Shown in pieces: positions 41,581 through 49,956 of a stretch of DNA of 50,565 nt. A model generated the notes under the pieces. That model saw only the letters and a program-made list of their open reading frames with translations. It had not been told where the DNA came from and made no database searches. The position numbers and the translations under genes are program-made. The stretch comes from Thermodesulfobacteriaceae bacterium (GTDB lineage Bacteria > Desulfobacterota > Thermodesulfobacteria > Thermodesulfobacteriales > Thermodesulfatatoraceae), in the NCBI GenBank assembly GCA_015494065.1, contig WGCA01000059.1, forward strand, positions 1 to 50,565, read 5' to 3'. Within the stretch, counting starts at the first letter, position 1; each line of letters begins with the position of its first letter.

Positions 41581-42864
41581 ATGGGCAAGGTAAGATGGCT
41601 GGTTACTTTTTGGGCACTGTTTACGTTTTTATGTTTAGGTAGCGGAGTTTGGGCCGAGGAGGAGGCCTGTATTACCTGCCACAAAAAGGTAAGTCCGGGA
41701 CAGGTAAAAGACTGGAGTGTCAGTAAACACGCCGAAAACGACATCACCTGTTCGGTCTGCCACGGCACCGACCACACCAGCGCCAAAGACGCCGAAAAGG
41801 CCAAACTTCCTGACGAACACGTGTGCGCCCAGTGTCACGAGGAACAGTTCAACCAGTTTGTCCGGGGCAAACACAATTTGGGCTGGACCGCCTTGAATGC
41901 CCTTCCGGTGACTCACCTTGAACCGGATGAACTCATGGAAGGGGGTAAAGGCTGTGGCGGCTGTCATAACATGGGGATCAAGAGCGAGGAGCAGAAAAAG
42001 GAACTACACGCCCGGGGTTATCGTTACCAGAACAATTCCTGTGACGAATGCCATACCAGACACGCCTTCTCTAAGAAGGAGGCCCTTGACCCGCACGCCT
42101 GTCAGCAGTGTCATATGGGTTACGACCACCCTCAGTGGGAGATGTGGTCTAGCTCCAAGCACGGTACCCGCTATTTTGCCAAACTGGCTGGCAACCTCCC
42201 TGAGGGAGCGGCGGCGCCCAAGTGCCAGGACTGCCACATGCCGGACGGGAATCACGAAAACCGTACGGCCTGGGGCTTCTTGGGGGTAAGGCTGCCTCTA
42301 CCTGAGGACAAGGAATGGGCGGCGGCGCAGGTCACGATCCTTAAAGCTTTGGGGGTGTTGGATCCCTTTACCGGTAAACCCACCGCCCGGCTGGAAGTGG
42401 TCAAAAAGGCTGACCTGGCCCGCCTCACCAAGGAAGATTTCGACCGGGAACGCAACCGCATCAAGAAGGTATGTTACCGTTGCCACTCCAAAGATTACGT
42501 AGATTTTCAGTTCAAACAGGCCGACGAATACTACAAAAAGATTGATATGCTGATGGCGGAAGCGATCAATACCGTGGCGGAACTCTATAAAGAAGGGATC
42601 CTCAAGAAGCGGGGCGATCAACCCTATGCTTATCCTGATTTCCTTTATTTCATGCGGACCGATTACGGGGCCGGCTGGGATCAGCTCTCCTATATCGAGC
42701 AGGTCCTCTTCCAGATGTATATGAAACACCGGATGCGGGCTTACCAGTCCTTCTTCCACATCAATCCGGATTACGCTTACTGGTACGGCTGGGCCATGAT
42801 GGTCAAGGATCTGGGTGAAATCAAAGAACTGGCCAAACAGATGAGGGCCACCCACGGCAAATAA
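41581..42864 (+). CDS. Octaheme c-type cytochrome of the hydroxylamine-oxidoreductase family
   Basis: A 427-residue periplasmic protein with a signal peptide (VRWLVTFWALFTFLCLGSG...WA). Eight CxxCH sites are visible: CITCH, CSVCH, CAQCH, CGGCH, CDECH, CQQCH, CQDCH and CYRCH. HAO-family stretches are CHTRHAFSKKEALDPHAC, GYDHPQWEMWSSSKHG and CHMPDGNHENRTAWGF. The family includes hydroxylamine and hydrazine oxidases and nitrite-to-ammonium reductases. In a thermophilic anaerobe a reductive role in nitrate ammonification is plausible. I could not decide from sequence alone whether the heme-crosslinking tyrosine is present. It stands alone with its own promoter and terminator. Confidence 0.88.
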   Translation: MGKVRWLVTFWALFTFLCLGSGVWAEEEACITCHKKVSPGQVKDWSVSKHAENDITCSVCHGTDHTSAKDAEKAKLPDEHVCAQCHEEQFNQFVRGKHNLGWTALNALPVTHLEPDELMEGGKGCGGCHNMGIKSEEQKKELHARGYRYQNNSCDECHTRHAFSKKEALDPHACQQCHMGYDHPQWEMWSSSKHGTRYFAKLAGNLPEGAAAPKCQDCHMPDGNHENRTAWGFLGVRLPLPEDKEWAAAQVTILKALGVLDPFTGKPTARLEVVKKADLARLTKEDFDRERNRIKKVCYRCHSKDYVDFQFKQADEYYKKIDMLMAEAINTVAELYKEGILKKRGDQPYAYPDFLYFMRTDYGAGWDQLSYIEQVLFQMYMKHRMRAYQSFFHINPDYAYWYGWAMMVKDLGEIKELAKQMRATHGK

Positions 42865-42889
42865 GCGCGCGTAAAGATACGTGCTTTTT

Positions 42890-42916
42890 AAAGGGGGAGC
42901 TCAGGCTCCCCCTTTT
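42890..42916 (+). terminator. Rho-independent terminator after the cytochrome gene
   Basis: AAAGGGGGAGC-TCAG-GCTCCCCCTTTT: an 8-bp GC stem with A/T extension and a T-rich tail, 26 bases after the cytochrome stop. Confidence 0.88.
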
Positions 42917-42958
42917 CATTTTGGCAAGAATCATTTATTAAAGCCGTGGAGGGAAAAG

Positions 42959-44383
42959 ATGGGAGAAAGAGCAGACCTGCTTCGTCAAATTCCGGCGGTC
43001 CATGAACTGGCAGAGGCCCTGCGCCAAAAATTTCCCAAAACCCCGGAAAGGCTCATCACCGCCGCGGCCCGCAACGCCACTGATACCCTGCGGCGCGAAA
43101 TCCTGGAGGGAAAGAGAAAAGAGCTTTCCCGGGAAGAGGCCCTCACCCGGGCGGAAAGTTTCCTTGTCCAGAAGCTCCGACCCAACCTCAGGCGGGTCAT
43201 CAACGCCACCGGGGTGGTGGTGCACACCAATCTTGGCCGCTCCCTCCTGCCCCAGGAAGCGGTGGAGGCCGTAAAAGAGATAGCCACCCGCTATTCCAAC
43301 CTGGAATTTGACCTCAAGACCGGCAAGAGGGGGAGCCGTTACGTCCACGTAGAAGAGATCCTCCTTGAGCTCACCGGGGCTGAGGCGGCTTTAGTGGTCA
43401 ACAACAACGCCGCCGCCGTCCTCCTGACCCTCAACACGCTGGCGGCAGGCAAAGAAGTGATTGTTTCCCGGGGCGAACTGGTGGAAATCGGGGGTTCTTT
43501 TCGGATTCCTGACGTGATGGCCCGCTCCGGGGCCATTTTGCGCGAAGTGGGGGCCACTAACCGCACCCACCTGAGAGATTACGAAGCGGCGATTAACGAA
43601 AACACGGCCCTTTTGATGAAAGTCCACAAGAGCAATTACGCCATCGTGGGCTTTACCAAAGAAGTCTCCGGCAAAGAGCTGGTTGAACTGGGCCGCCGCT
43701 ACGGTCTGACCGTGGTAGAAGATTTAGGCAGCGGCTGTTTTGTTGATTTTTCCCGCTACGGGCTGCCGAAAGAACCCACGGTCCAGGAGGTTCTGGCCAC
43801 CGGGGTGGACGTGGTGACTTTCTCCGGTGACAAGCTCCTGGGCGGGCCCCAGGCGGGACTTATCCTGGGTCGTAAGGAACCGGTAGCAGCCATCAGGAAA
43901 AACCCCCTTAACCGGGCGGTGAGGATTGACAAGATGACTTTGGCGGCCCTGGAGGCCGTGCTTGCCCTTTATCGGGACGAGACCGAGGCGATAAGCAAAA
44001 TCCCCACCCTTGCCATGATTACTAAAAGACCGGAGGAGATCAGAAAAGAGGCCCTGCGCCTGAAACGACGTCTCAAAAAGGTGTTGCCTCAGGACGTAAC
44101 CCTTCAGGTGGTGGAGACCATCTCCCGGGTGGGAGGCGGGGCTTTACCTCTGGCCAGCCCTAAGTCTTACGCGGTGGCCCTTAAAAGCCCTCGGATTTCG
44201 GCCGCGGCGCTAGAAGAGGCCTTGAGGCGTGCCTCACCTCCCATAATCGCCCGGATAGAAGAAGATACCCTGCTCCTTGATCTGCGTACCGTCTTACCCG
44301 TGGAACACCCCGAAATCTTGGCGGCGTTGACCAAAATCTTTAACGAGGCCGGTGGTGACAGCTCTTACCCCGTGGACCATTGA
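42959..44383 (+). CDS. selA: L-seryl-tRNA(Sec) selenium transferase
   Basis: A 474-residue PLP enzyme converting Ser-tRNA(Sec) to Sec-tRNA(Sec) with selenophosphate. The start MGERADLLRQIPAVHELAE follows GGAGGG. Family motifs: RVINATGVVVHTNLGRS, LELTGAEAALVVNNNAAAV, GSFRIPDVM, VGATNRTH and the PLP lysine in FSGDKLLGGPQAG (near residue 294). It shows that the organism makes selenoproteins. selB, selC and selD are not in the window. Its end overlaps the TPR gene by 32 bases. Confidence 0.96.
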   Translation: MGERADLLRQIPAVHELAEALRQKFPKTPERLITAAARNATDTLRREILEGKRKELSREEALTRAESFLVQKLRPNLRRVINATGVVVHTNLGRSLLPQEAVEAVKEIATRYSNLEFDLKTGKRGSRYVHVEEILLELTGAEAALVVNNNAAAVLLTLNTLAAGKEVIVSRGELVEIGGSFRIPDVMARSGAILREVGATNRTHLRDYEAAINENTALLMKVHKSNYAIVGFTKEVSGKELVELGRRYGLTVVEDLGSGCFVDFSRYGLPKEPTVQEVLATGVDVVTFSGDKLLGGPQAGLILGRKEPVAAIRKNPLNRAVRIDKMTLAALEAVLALYRDETEAISKIPTLAMITKRPEEIRKEALRLKRRLKKVLPQDVTLQVVETISRVGGGALPLASPKSYAVALKSPRISAAALEEALRRASPPIIARIEEDTLLLDLRTVLPVEHPEILAALTKIFNEAGGDSSYPVDH

Positions 44384-45881
44384 AAAACTTCTTCCCCTGT
44401 TACAGGAAGCAGTAGCACCCCTTCTGCCGGTGGCGCTCAGGTTTGAAAGAAAAGAGGCTGCGGCCGGAAACCTCTGCTTTGATGGGGAAAGGGTGGCTTC
44501 TGTCCTTTTTGAAGGCCTTTTGCCGGAAGAGAAGAAAAGGTGGGGCCCTTGCGCCCTGGCCTTAGTAAACGAAGTTTTCCATCGTCTGGTACGGGAAAAG
44601 ACCGTGGCCGGGCTCCCGGGCCCTGATCTTTTGGGGCGTGAACTAGAAAAGGGCCCCCAAAAGGGGTTGCTTTTAAAGACCAAAGGGCCCCCGGCGGAGA
44701 AGGCCTTTGCCCTGACCCCGGGTCTTTTTTTCCTTCCTGGGGAGGCCCTGAAACCCAAAGAACTCCTCAAGGGGCTTTGGCAGGAAAAAAGGTCCTTTCG
44801 CGCCACGTATTTCGTCTTTGAAGGCAGGGAAGATTTAGCTCTGGCCCCCAAACTGGTCTCTTTTTTTGAGGATTTTGGTTTTTATTGGTTTGGCGGCCGG
44901 GCGGCCCGCTATTTTTCTGCCCTGGGCTTGAAAGAAGAGATATGGAAAGGGCTTAAGAAAATAAAGAGACTGGCCCCTACCCATTACCTCCTTTGGATCA
45001 AAGGCCATCAGGCAGCCCTTTCCTGTCTTAAGGAGCGGGCCCGCGTGGGCCTTCCCTTGACGGAGGAGACCGCCCTCTTGGCCGTTCCCCCGGAAGATGA
45101 CCTCCTTTCCCTCCTGTCTTCCCTTTCTCTTGCCGGAGGCGTACTTCCGCCAGGGCAGGTGAAGGCCCCCCTCAAGGCCCTCTGGGCCGCTTATGAACAC
45201 GCCCGGCGCCTGGGGGAGGAAGCACTCGTGACTTTTGAGCCGTTTAGCTGGCACGTTTTGGGAGACGTCTTTTTGGACCTGGGGGACTGGTGGGCGGCCC
45301 GGGAGACCTTAGAGGAGGCCCGCGGGGGGACCAGACAACCCATCGAGTTGCTCAATAGTCTGGCCCTGGTCTATTCCGAACTCGGTGTTAACGCCAAGGC
45401 TGAAGAATGTTTACGGGAGGCCCTGGCCCTGGCTCCTCAGGACCCCATGCTTTACTACAACCTGGCCGTCTTTCTGGACCGGCAAGGGCAAGAGGAGGCC
45501 ATAAGTTTATTTGCTAAGGCCTACGAGCTGGCGCCTCAAGGACCCTTTGCCGAGGCCCTGGCGGCCAAGTTGGCCCTTTCAGGGAACTGGTCCCGTATCA
45601 AAGAAATATTGTCCCCCTTAGAAAAAGAACTTTCTTTTCAGGGCCTTTTTTTACTGGCCCGGGCCTATTACGAGACCCAGGAGCTGGAAAAGGCCCTGGG
45701 ACTGTTTAAAAGGCTTTCTAAGCGTGCGCCTAAAAACTTGGAAGTTTTGGGCTATTTGGCCCTACTTTACATCCACCTGCGGGGAGAATATTCGGTGGCA
45801 GAGGCGGTTTTGCCGGAACTTGAAAAAGAGGGCTCCCTGCAGGACCTGGCCCAGAATTTACGCGTTTTAATGGAGGGCTGA
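44352..45881 (+). CDS. TPR-repeat protein with a possibly degenerate GGDEF-like N-terminal region
   Basis: 509 residues. From about residue 290 on there are tandem TPR-like helical pairs (WHVLGDVFLDLGDWWAARE; NSLALVYSELGVNAKAEE; MLYYNLAVFLDRQGQEEA; FLLARAYYETQELEKALG). The N-terminal half is not clearly recognised. VAGLPGPDLLGREL and FGFYWFGGRAARYFSALG vaguely echo the TGLPNR and YGGDEF blocks of diguanylate cyclases, with the catalytic residues lost; this is a weak hypothesis. Tandem GTG starts at 44352 and 44355 follow GAGG. It overlaps selA by 32 bases and precedes the MBL gene by one base. Confidence 0.65.
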   Translation: MVTALTPWTIEKLLPLLQEAVAPLLPVALRFERKEAAAGNLCFDGERVASVLFEGLLPEEKKRWGPCALALVNEVFHRLVREKTVAGLPGPDLLGRELEKGPQKGLLLKTKGPPAEKAFALTPGLFFLPGEALKPKELLKGLWQEKRSFRATYFVFEGREDLALAPKLVSFFEDFGFYWFGGRAARYFSALGLKEEIWKGLKKIKRLAPTHYLLWIKGHQAALSCLKERARVGLPLTEETALLAVPPEDDLLSLLSSLSLAGGVLPPGQVKAPLKALWAAYEHARRLGEEALVTFEPFSWHVLGDVFLDLGDWWAARETLEEARGGTRQPIELLNSLALVYSELGVNAKAEECLREALALAPQDPMLYYNLAVFLDRQGQEEAISLFAKAYELAPQGPFAEALAAKLALSGNWSRIKEILSPLEKELSFQGLFLLARAYYETQELEKALGLFKRLSKRAPKNLEVLGYLALLYIHLRGEYSVAEAVLPELEKEGSLQDLAQNLRVLMEG

Positions 45882-45882
45882 T

Positions 45883-46644
45883 ATGAAATTCACCGTCTTG
45901 GGCTCTGGTACGGGCTGGCCTCGTTTGCACCGGGGGGCCCCGGCCTATCTTTTGCAAGTGGGCGGGGAAAATTTCCTCCTAGACTTTGGGCCGGCAACCC
46001 TGCCGCGCCTCTTGAGGCTTGGGCTTTCCCTTGACGATATCGACGCCATTTTCCTCTCACACTTTCACCCAGACCACGTCACCGACCTCATTCCCTTCCT
46101 TTTTGCCACCCGTTACCGGTTCGGTTATCAGCGGACCAGGAAGGTGGAACTTTACGCCGGCGAAGGGTTCAAAGACTTCTACGCGGGTTTGAAAAAGGCC
46201 TTTGGCCATTGGGTGGAGCCCCCGGAAGGACTTTTGGAAATTCAGGAACTCTCAGTCCAGTACGAAAGCGCCTTCCTAAGGCCACCGCTTGAGATCAGGA
46301 CCGCCCCGGTTACACACAATCCCGAAAGTATCGCCTTCCGCTTTGATTTTGAAGGCAAAAGTCTGGTGTATTCTGGGGACACCGATTATAGCCCCCAGCT
46401 TGTTGAACTGGCCCGGGAGGCGGACCTTTTGGTGGTGGAGTGCTCTTTTCCCGAGGGACAGAAGGTCTCCGGCCACCTGGTCCCCTCTTTGATCGGGCAG
46501 ATGGCCGGACAGGCGCGGGTCAAAAAATTACTCCTCACCCACCTCTACCCCCCTTGTGAGGGCAAAGACCTCCTAAGCCCTATCCGGCCCTATTTTTCTG
46601 GCGAAATCATAGTGGCGGAGGATTTTTTGAGCCTCGACCTCTAG
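45883..46644 (+). CDS. Metallo-beta-lactamase-fold hydrolase (RNase Z-like)
   Basis: A 253-residue MBL-fold enzyme starting MKFTVLGSGTGWPRLHRG. The di-metal motif is LSHFHPDHVTDLIP, with further ligands in VTHNPESIAFRF, VYSGDTDY and LLLTHLYPP. The layout matches the RNase Z/ElaC-like branch, but the long exosite arm of true RNase Z is not evident, so tRNA 3' processing cannot be claimed. Its 3' end overlaps the convergent amphi-Trp gene by four bases. Confidence 0.85.
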   Translation: MKFTVLGSGTGWPRLHRGAPAYLLQVGGENFLLDFGPATLPRLLRLGLSLDDIDAIFLSHFHPDHVTDLIPFLFATRYRFGYQRTRKVELYAGEGFKDFYAGLKKAFGHWVEPPEGLLEIQELSVQYESAFLRPPLEIRTAPVTHNPESIAFRFDFEGKSLVYSGDTDYSPQLVELAREADLLVVECSFPEGQKVSGHLVPSLIGQMAGQARVKKLLLTHLYPPCEGKDLLSPIRPYFSGEIIVAEDFLSLDL

Positions 46645-46910
46645 CCCAAGGTAAGGGGGCCGCTTTCTTCTCCCGCACCCCATTCGATTTCGATCTCCAG
46701 GGAATACTTGGTCTTGCTGGGTTTTATCTTTTCTTCTGCCTTGAGCTCCAAGATCACGTTTTGGGGTAGATTGAGGGAGATCTCCTCCGTCCCCCGCCTC
46801 AAGGTTACCTGACCGCTTTCCAGCCGGCTGGCCAGCTCCTTTAAAAAGGTGACCACTTCCTTCAGGCTCTTGGGTTCTTCACTCCTGAATAACACCTTTT
46901 TTTCCGCCAT
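46641..46910 (-). CDS. Amphi-Trp domain protein
   Basis: An 89-residue protein matching the amphi-Trp domain family: EEPKSLKEVVTFLKELASRL, VTLRRGTEEISLNLP and the C-terminal YSLEIEIEWGAGEE...GPLTLG. The family is small, of unknown function, and common in archaea and anaerobic bacteria. GGAGG precedes the start, which lies nine bases downstream of the GlcD-type gene on the same strand. Confidence 0.85.
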   Translation of the reverse strand: MAEKKVLFRSEEPKSLKEVVTFLKELASRLESGQVTLRRGTEEISLNLPQNVILELKAEEKIKPSKTKYSLEIEIEWGAGEESGPLTLG

Positions 46911-46919
46911 AGGGACCTC

Positions 46920-48302
46920 CTAAAAGATTTTTCCCGGGTTCAAGATGTCTTGGGGGTCAAAGACTCTCTTTAAATCTTTCATAAGACTTACCACCCGGGG
47001 AGGCAACTCTTTAGGAAGATAACCTTTTTTGGTAAGGCCGATCCCGTGTTCTCCGGAGACGGTGCCGGTAAGACTCAAAACCAGGGAAAGTATCTCTTCC
47101 CTTAATTTTTTGGCCTTTTCTCGCTGGTCCGGCCCAAAAAGGATATTCACGTGGAGGTTTCCGTCACCCAGGTGCCCGAAACAGGCCACGTAAAGCCCCG
47201 CCGCCTCTCCTAGCCTTTTCACCTCCTCAAGGAAGTAAGGCACCTTACTCCGGGGCAGGACCACGTCGTCTGCGATTTTACCAGGGGCTATTTTTTTAAG
47301 GGCCGGGGAGACGTTTCGCCGGGCCTGCCAGAGTCTTTCTTCATCAGGGGGACTGGTGGCGGATACGAGTTTTAAGGCGTAAGGCTCAAGTATTTCTGAG
47401 GCGCGCCTGAGGTCTTCTTTTACTTGGCTTCTTGCCCCATCAAACTGGAGCAAAAGGAGGGCTTCGGTTTTCTCTGGCCAATCTTTTGGGAAAAAACGGG
47501 CCACCGCCTGTAATGTGACCGTATCCAAAAGTTCAGCAGCCGCCGGCAGCAGGCCCTCCTTGATAAGGGCCAAGAACCCTTCCGCCGCCTGAGTAATACG
47601 CTCAAAGTAGACCGCCAGGCTGGCTGTGGCCGGGGGTTTGGGCAAGAGCTTGAGGACGATTTTAGTAATTACTCCGAGCGTCCCTTCAGAGCCCACGATT
47701 AGAGAGACTAGGTCATAACCCACCACCCCTTTCATGGTGCGTCGGCCACAAAAGACGATTTCCCCGGTGGGGAGGACCACTTCTAATCCCAGCACGTAGT
47801 CTTTGGTGACGCCGTATTTGAGGCCTTTGGGGCCACCCGCGCAGGTGGCTACGTTTCCCCCCAGGGTAGAGAATTCATAGCTGGCCGGGTCCGGAGGATA
47901 GAAAAGCCCCATTTCGGCCAGTTCCTTCTTGAAGACCCCGTTAAAGACCCCGGGCTCCACCACCGCTACCAGGTCATCGGGGTTAATTTCCAGGATGCGG
48001 TTAAGGCCAAGGAGTGATAACACCAGCCCCCCGGCCACTGCCAGAGGGGCGCCGGTGGTAGCGGTCCCCGCGCCCCTAGGGATGACAGGAAAATTTTCTT
48101 CATTGGCCAGTTTTAAGATAGCCGCGACTTCGGCGGCGTTAGCTGGGACCGCCACCGCCTCGGGGAGATAAGTGAGCCCCGAGGCGTCAAAGGCGTAAGC
48201 CAAAAGGTCTTTTCGGGCCTCAAGAAACCTCCCTTTGAGGAGTTTTCTTAGTTTCTGGCGCGCCCTCGCGCTGAGGCTGGTTGAGATAGGTTTCGATTTC
48301 AC
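46920..48302 (-). CDS. FAD-linked oxidase, GlcD/D-lactate dehydrogenase type
   Basis: A 460-residue VAO/PCMH flavoprotein. The FAD-binding part shows VIPRGAGTATTGAPLAVAGG and GGNVATCAGGPKGLKYGVTKD; the C-terminal cap ends with CFGHLGDGNLHVN and SLTGTVSGEHGIGLTKKGY. Such enzymes oxidise D-lactate or glycolate, usually with an iron-sulfur partner, which is not adjacent. The GTG start at 48302 is required to keep the family N-terminus and makes an unusual 83-base overlap with the end of dnaA. No clear Shine-Dalgarno is visible. Confidence 0.85.
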   Translation of the reverse strand: MKSKPISTSLSARARQKLRKLLKGRFLEARKDLLAYAFDASGLTYLPEAVAVPANAAEVAAILKLANEENFPVIPRGAGTATTGAPLAVAGGLVLSLLGLNRILEINPDDLVAVVEPGVFNGVFKKELAEMGLFYPPDPASYEFSTLGGNVATCAGGPKGLKYGVTKDYVLGLEVVLPTGEIVFCGRRTMKGVVGYDLVSLIVGSEGTLGVITKIVLKLLPKPPATASLAVYFERITQAAEGFLALIKEGLLPAAAELLDTVTLQAVARFFPKDWPEKTEALLLLQFDGARSQVKEDLRRASEILEPYALKLVSATSPPDEERLWQARRNVSPALKKIAPGKIADDVVLPRSKVPYFLEEVKRLGEAAGLYVACFGHLGDGNLHVNILFGPDQREKAKKLREEILSLVLSLTGTVSGEHGIGLTKKGYLPKELPPRVVSLMKDLKRVFDPQDILNPGKIF

Positions 48303-49590
48303 GGCAAAGATATTCTACCTGATATTTTACCGGACCGGGACGGTTAATCTTTTGGTGTACCTTATTTAAGGCGTAGACCACGGTGGCGTGGTCCCGGTTA
48401 AAGAGCTTGCCGATGGCCTCCAGGCTGTCGTCGGTAAAACGGCGGCAAAGGTACATGGCCACCTGGCGGGGGAAGGCTATTCTCCTGGTACGGGCCCGGG
48501 AAGAAAGCTCAGCCCGGCTCACCTTAAAATGCTTGCACACCAGATCTATAATGAAATCCCTGGTCACCCGGGGATTCGGGGGCGCGATTTCCTGGACCAA
48601 TTCTTTGGCCAGGGAAAGCGTGATGGGTTCTCTCAGAAGGCTTGAGCGCGCAACCAAGCCGATGACGGCGCTTTCTATCTGGCGGATATCTCCCCTCAGG
48701 TTTTGGGCCAAATATTGGATGACTTCTTCTGGCAAATAGACCCCCTGTTTTTGGGCCTTGCGTTTTAAGATGTTCACCCTGGTTTGAAAATCAGGGGGGT
48801 TTATCCGTACCACCGCCCCGGCCTGAAACCGGCTCTTGAGCCCCTCGTCCATCTTGTTTAATTCCTGAGGGGTTCGGTTGGCGGTGAATACCACGATCTT
48901 TCCGGCATCAAAGAGATAATCCAGCGTCAGGGCCAGTTCCCGCTGGGTAAATTCTTTACCCGCCAAGAAATGGACCTCTTCCAGCATGAGGATCTCACAG
49001 CCACGGCGCAGTTTTTCTTTAAAGTCTTCCAGGCGTTCCTGGCGTAAGGCCTGGACCACGTGGGTGGTGAAATCCTGGGCGGTAAGGTAGCAGATCTTAC
49101 CCCCTTTTGGTTTTTTAAGCAGGTGGTTGCCTACGGCCTGGCTGAGGTGGCTTTTTCCCAGCCCGGTGCCGGCACACAGATAAACTACCCGGTGTTCCGG
49201 GGCCTGGTTGGCCAGGGCCCAACAGGTGGCGTAGGCCAGGCGGTTACAATCCCCCACCACGAATTCTTCAAAGGTGAAACGGTTAGAAAGCCTGCGTCCG
49301 AGCACCCGGGTGGGGTCGTAAGGGAGAGGGGCCTGTTTTATCTGGGGGAGCTCCTCCTCCTGGACCACGAAATCAAGGCCCAAAGAAAGCCTCTGGAAGG
49401 CCAGGGCTTCCTCAAAAAGGGAAAGATAATTGTCCCGGATCCATTCCAGGCTGAATTGGTTTGGGCAGCCGATCAAGAGCTTTTTCTCTTTAACCCCCAG
49501 GAATTTCAACGGTTTAATCCAAACCTTAAAACTTGCTTCTGGCAGTCTGGCGCGCAGGAATTCCAAGATGGTTGGCCAGAATTTTTCCAT
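48220..49590 (-). CDS. dnaA: Chromosomal replication initiator DnaA
   Basis: A 456-residue DnaA with all four domains: an N-terminal DnaB-interacting region (FWPTILEFLRARLPEASF), a short linker, an AAA+ domain and a DNA-binding domain IV (FPRQVAMYLCRRFTDDSLEAIG; FNRDHATVVYALNKV). Walker A is AGTGLGKSHLS (Lys146) and Walker B reads LMLEEVHFLAGKE, with Glu204-Glu205 where most DnaA have Asp-Asp. The family assignment is clear. GGAGG precedes the start. No consensus DnaA boxes are visible upstream. Its 3' end overlaps the GlcD-type gene by 83 bases. Confidence 0.93.
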   Translation of the reverse strand: MEKFWPTILEFLRARLPEASFKVWIKPLKFLGVKEKKLLIGCPNQFSLEWIRDNYLSLFEEALAFQRLSLGLDFVVQEEELPQIKQAPLPYDPTRVLGRRLSNRFTFEEFVVGDCNRLAYATCWALANQAPEHRVVYLCAGTGLGKSHLSQAVGNHLLKKPKGGKICYLTAQDFTTHVVQALRQERLEDFKEKLRRGCEILMLEEVHFLAGKEFTQRELALTLDYLFDAGKIVVFTANRTPQELNKMDEGLKSRFQAGAVVRINPPDFQTRVNILKRKAQKQGVYLPEEVIQYLAQNLRGDIRQIESAVIGLVARSSLLREPITLSLAKELVQEIAPPNPRVTRDFIIDLVCKHFKVSRAELSSRARTRRIAFPRQVAMYLCRRFTDDSLEAIGKLFNRDHATVVYALNKVHQKINRPGPVKYQVEYLCREIETYLNQPQREGAPETKKTPQREVS

Positions 49591-49692
49591 ATTCCACCCT
49601 CCTTAAGGACGAGCCAAGGGTAAACAAGAGTTCGGCCTTGGTCAAAACTGGTTTCCCAAAATTAACGCCGATTAGCCCGCCGAGCAGAAAGG

Positions 49693-49720
49693 CCTCCTTT
49701 TTTAACGTCAAAAAAGGAGG
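49693..49720. repeat. Inverted repeat CCTCCTTTTTT/AAAAAAGGAGG
   Basis: An 11-bp perfect inverted repeat with loop AACGTC lies 103 bases upstream of dnaA. It has no T-tail, so it is not a standard terminator. On the plus strand it buries a GGAGG. Possible operator or leader hairpin. Confidence 0.4.
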
Positions 49721-49795
49721 TTAGTAGCCAATTTCTTGGAAACCAAGGCCCTTTCGCTGTTTTAGACCTTCTAAAATAGTATCCGTATAAACGAA

Positions 49796-49812
49796 TTTTG
49801 TGTTTCACAAAA
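49796..49812. promoter_or_regulatory. TTTTGTG-TTT-CACAAAA palindrome
   Basis: A 7-bp inverted repeat with three-base centre between dnaA and the HD gene. It resembles half-sites of Rex or CRP/FNR regulators, but the spacing differs from both. Confidence 0.3.
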
Positions 49813-49956
49813 AGAGATTTCAACAACACCAGAAATTCTTCTTTTTTATTTTTTTCTTTTTAATTTAGGCCCTTTTGCATTTTTTCTGCTTCACGATAGG
49901 ATGGGCGCTTAGGAGATGGGTGCCAGTTTGGGCGCTTTTGGTTAAGATGGAGGTCT

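Larger units (their letters stand above)
49591..49956. other. Divergent gap between dnaA and the HD hydrolase gene
   Basis: 366 bases with no supported gene. It contains two palindromes (listed separately) and a strongly AT-rich stretch around 49837-49870 with T-runs, which could be a DNA-unwinding element or a promoter region. I found no TTATCCACA-type DnaA box, so an origin cannot be called. Confidence 0.45.

Noticed and set aside
42881-42958. N-terminal extension of SelA from 42881
   Set aside because: It runs through the cytochrome terminator, and the ATG at 42959 has a good ribosome-binding site and the family N-terminus.
49526-49711. Minus-strand 61-codon frame overlapping the dnaA start
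   Set aside because: It starts at a weak TTG inside the hairpin, has no Shine-Dalgarno, and overlaps dnaA in another frame; there is no family resemblance.
49591-49956. Replication origin
   Set aside because: dnaA adjacency and AT-rich sequence are suggestive, but no cluster of DnaA boxes is visible.
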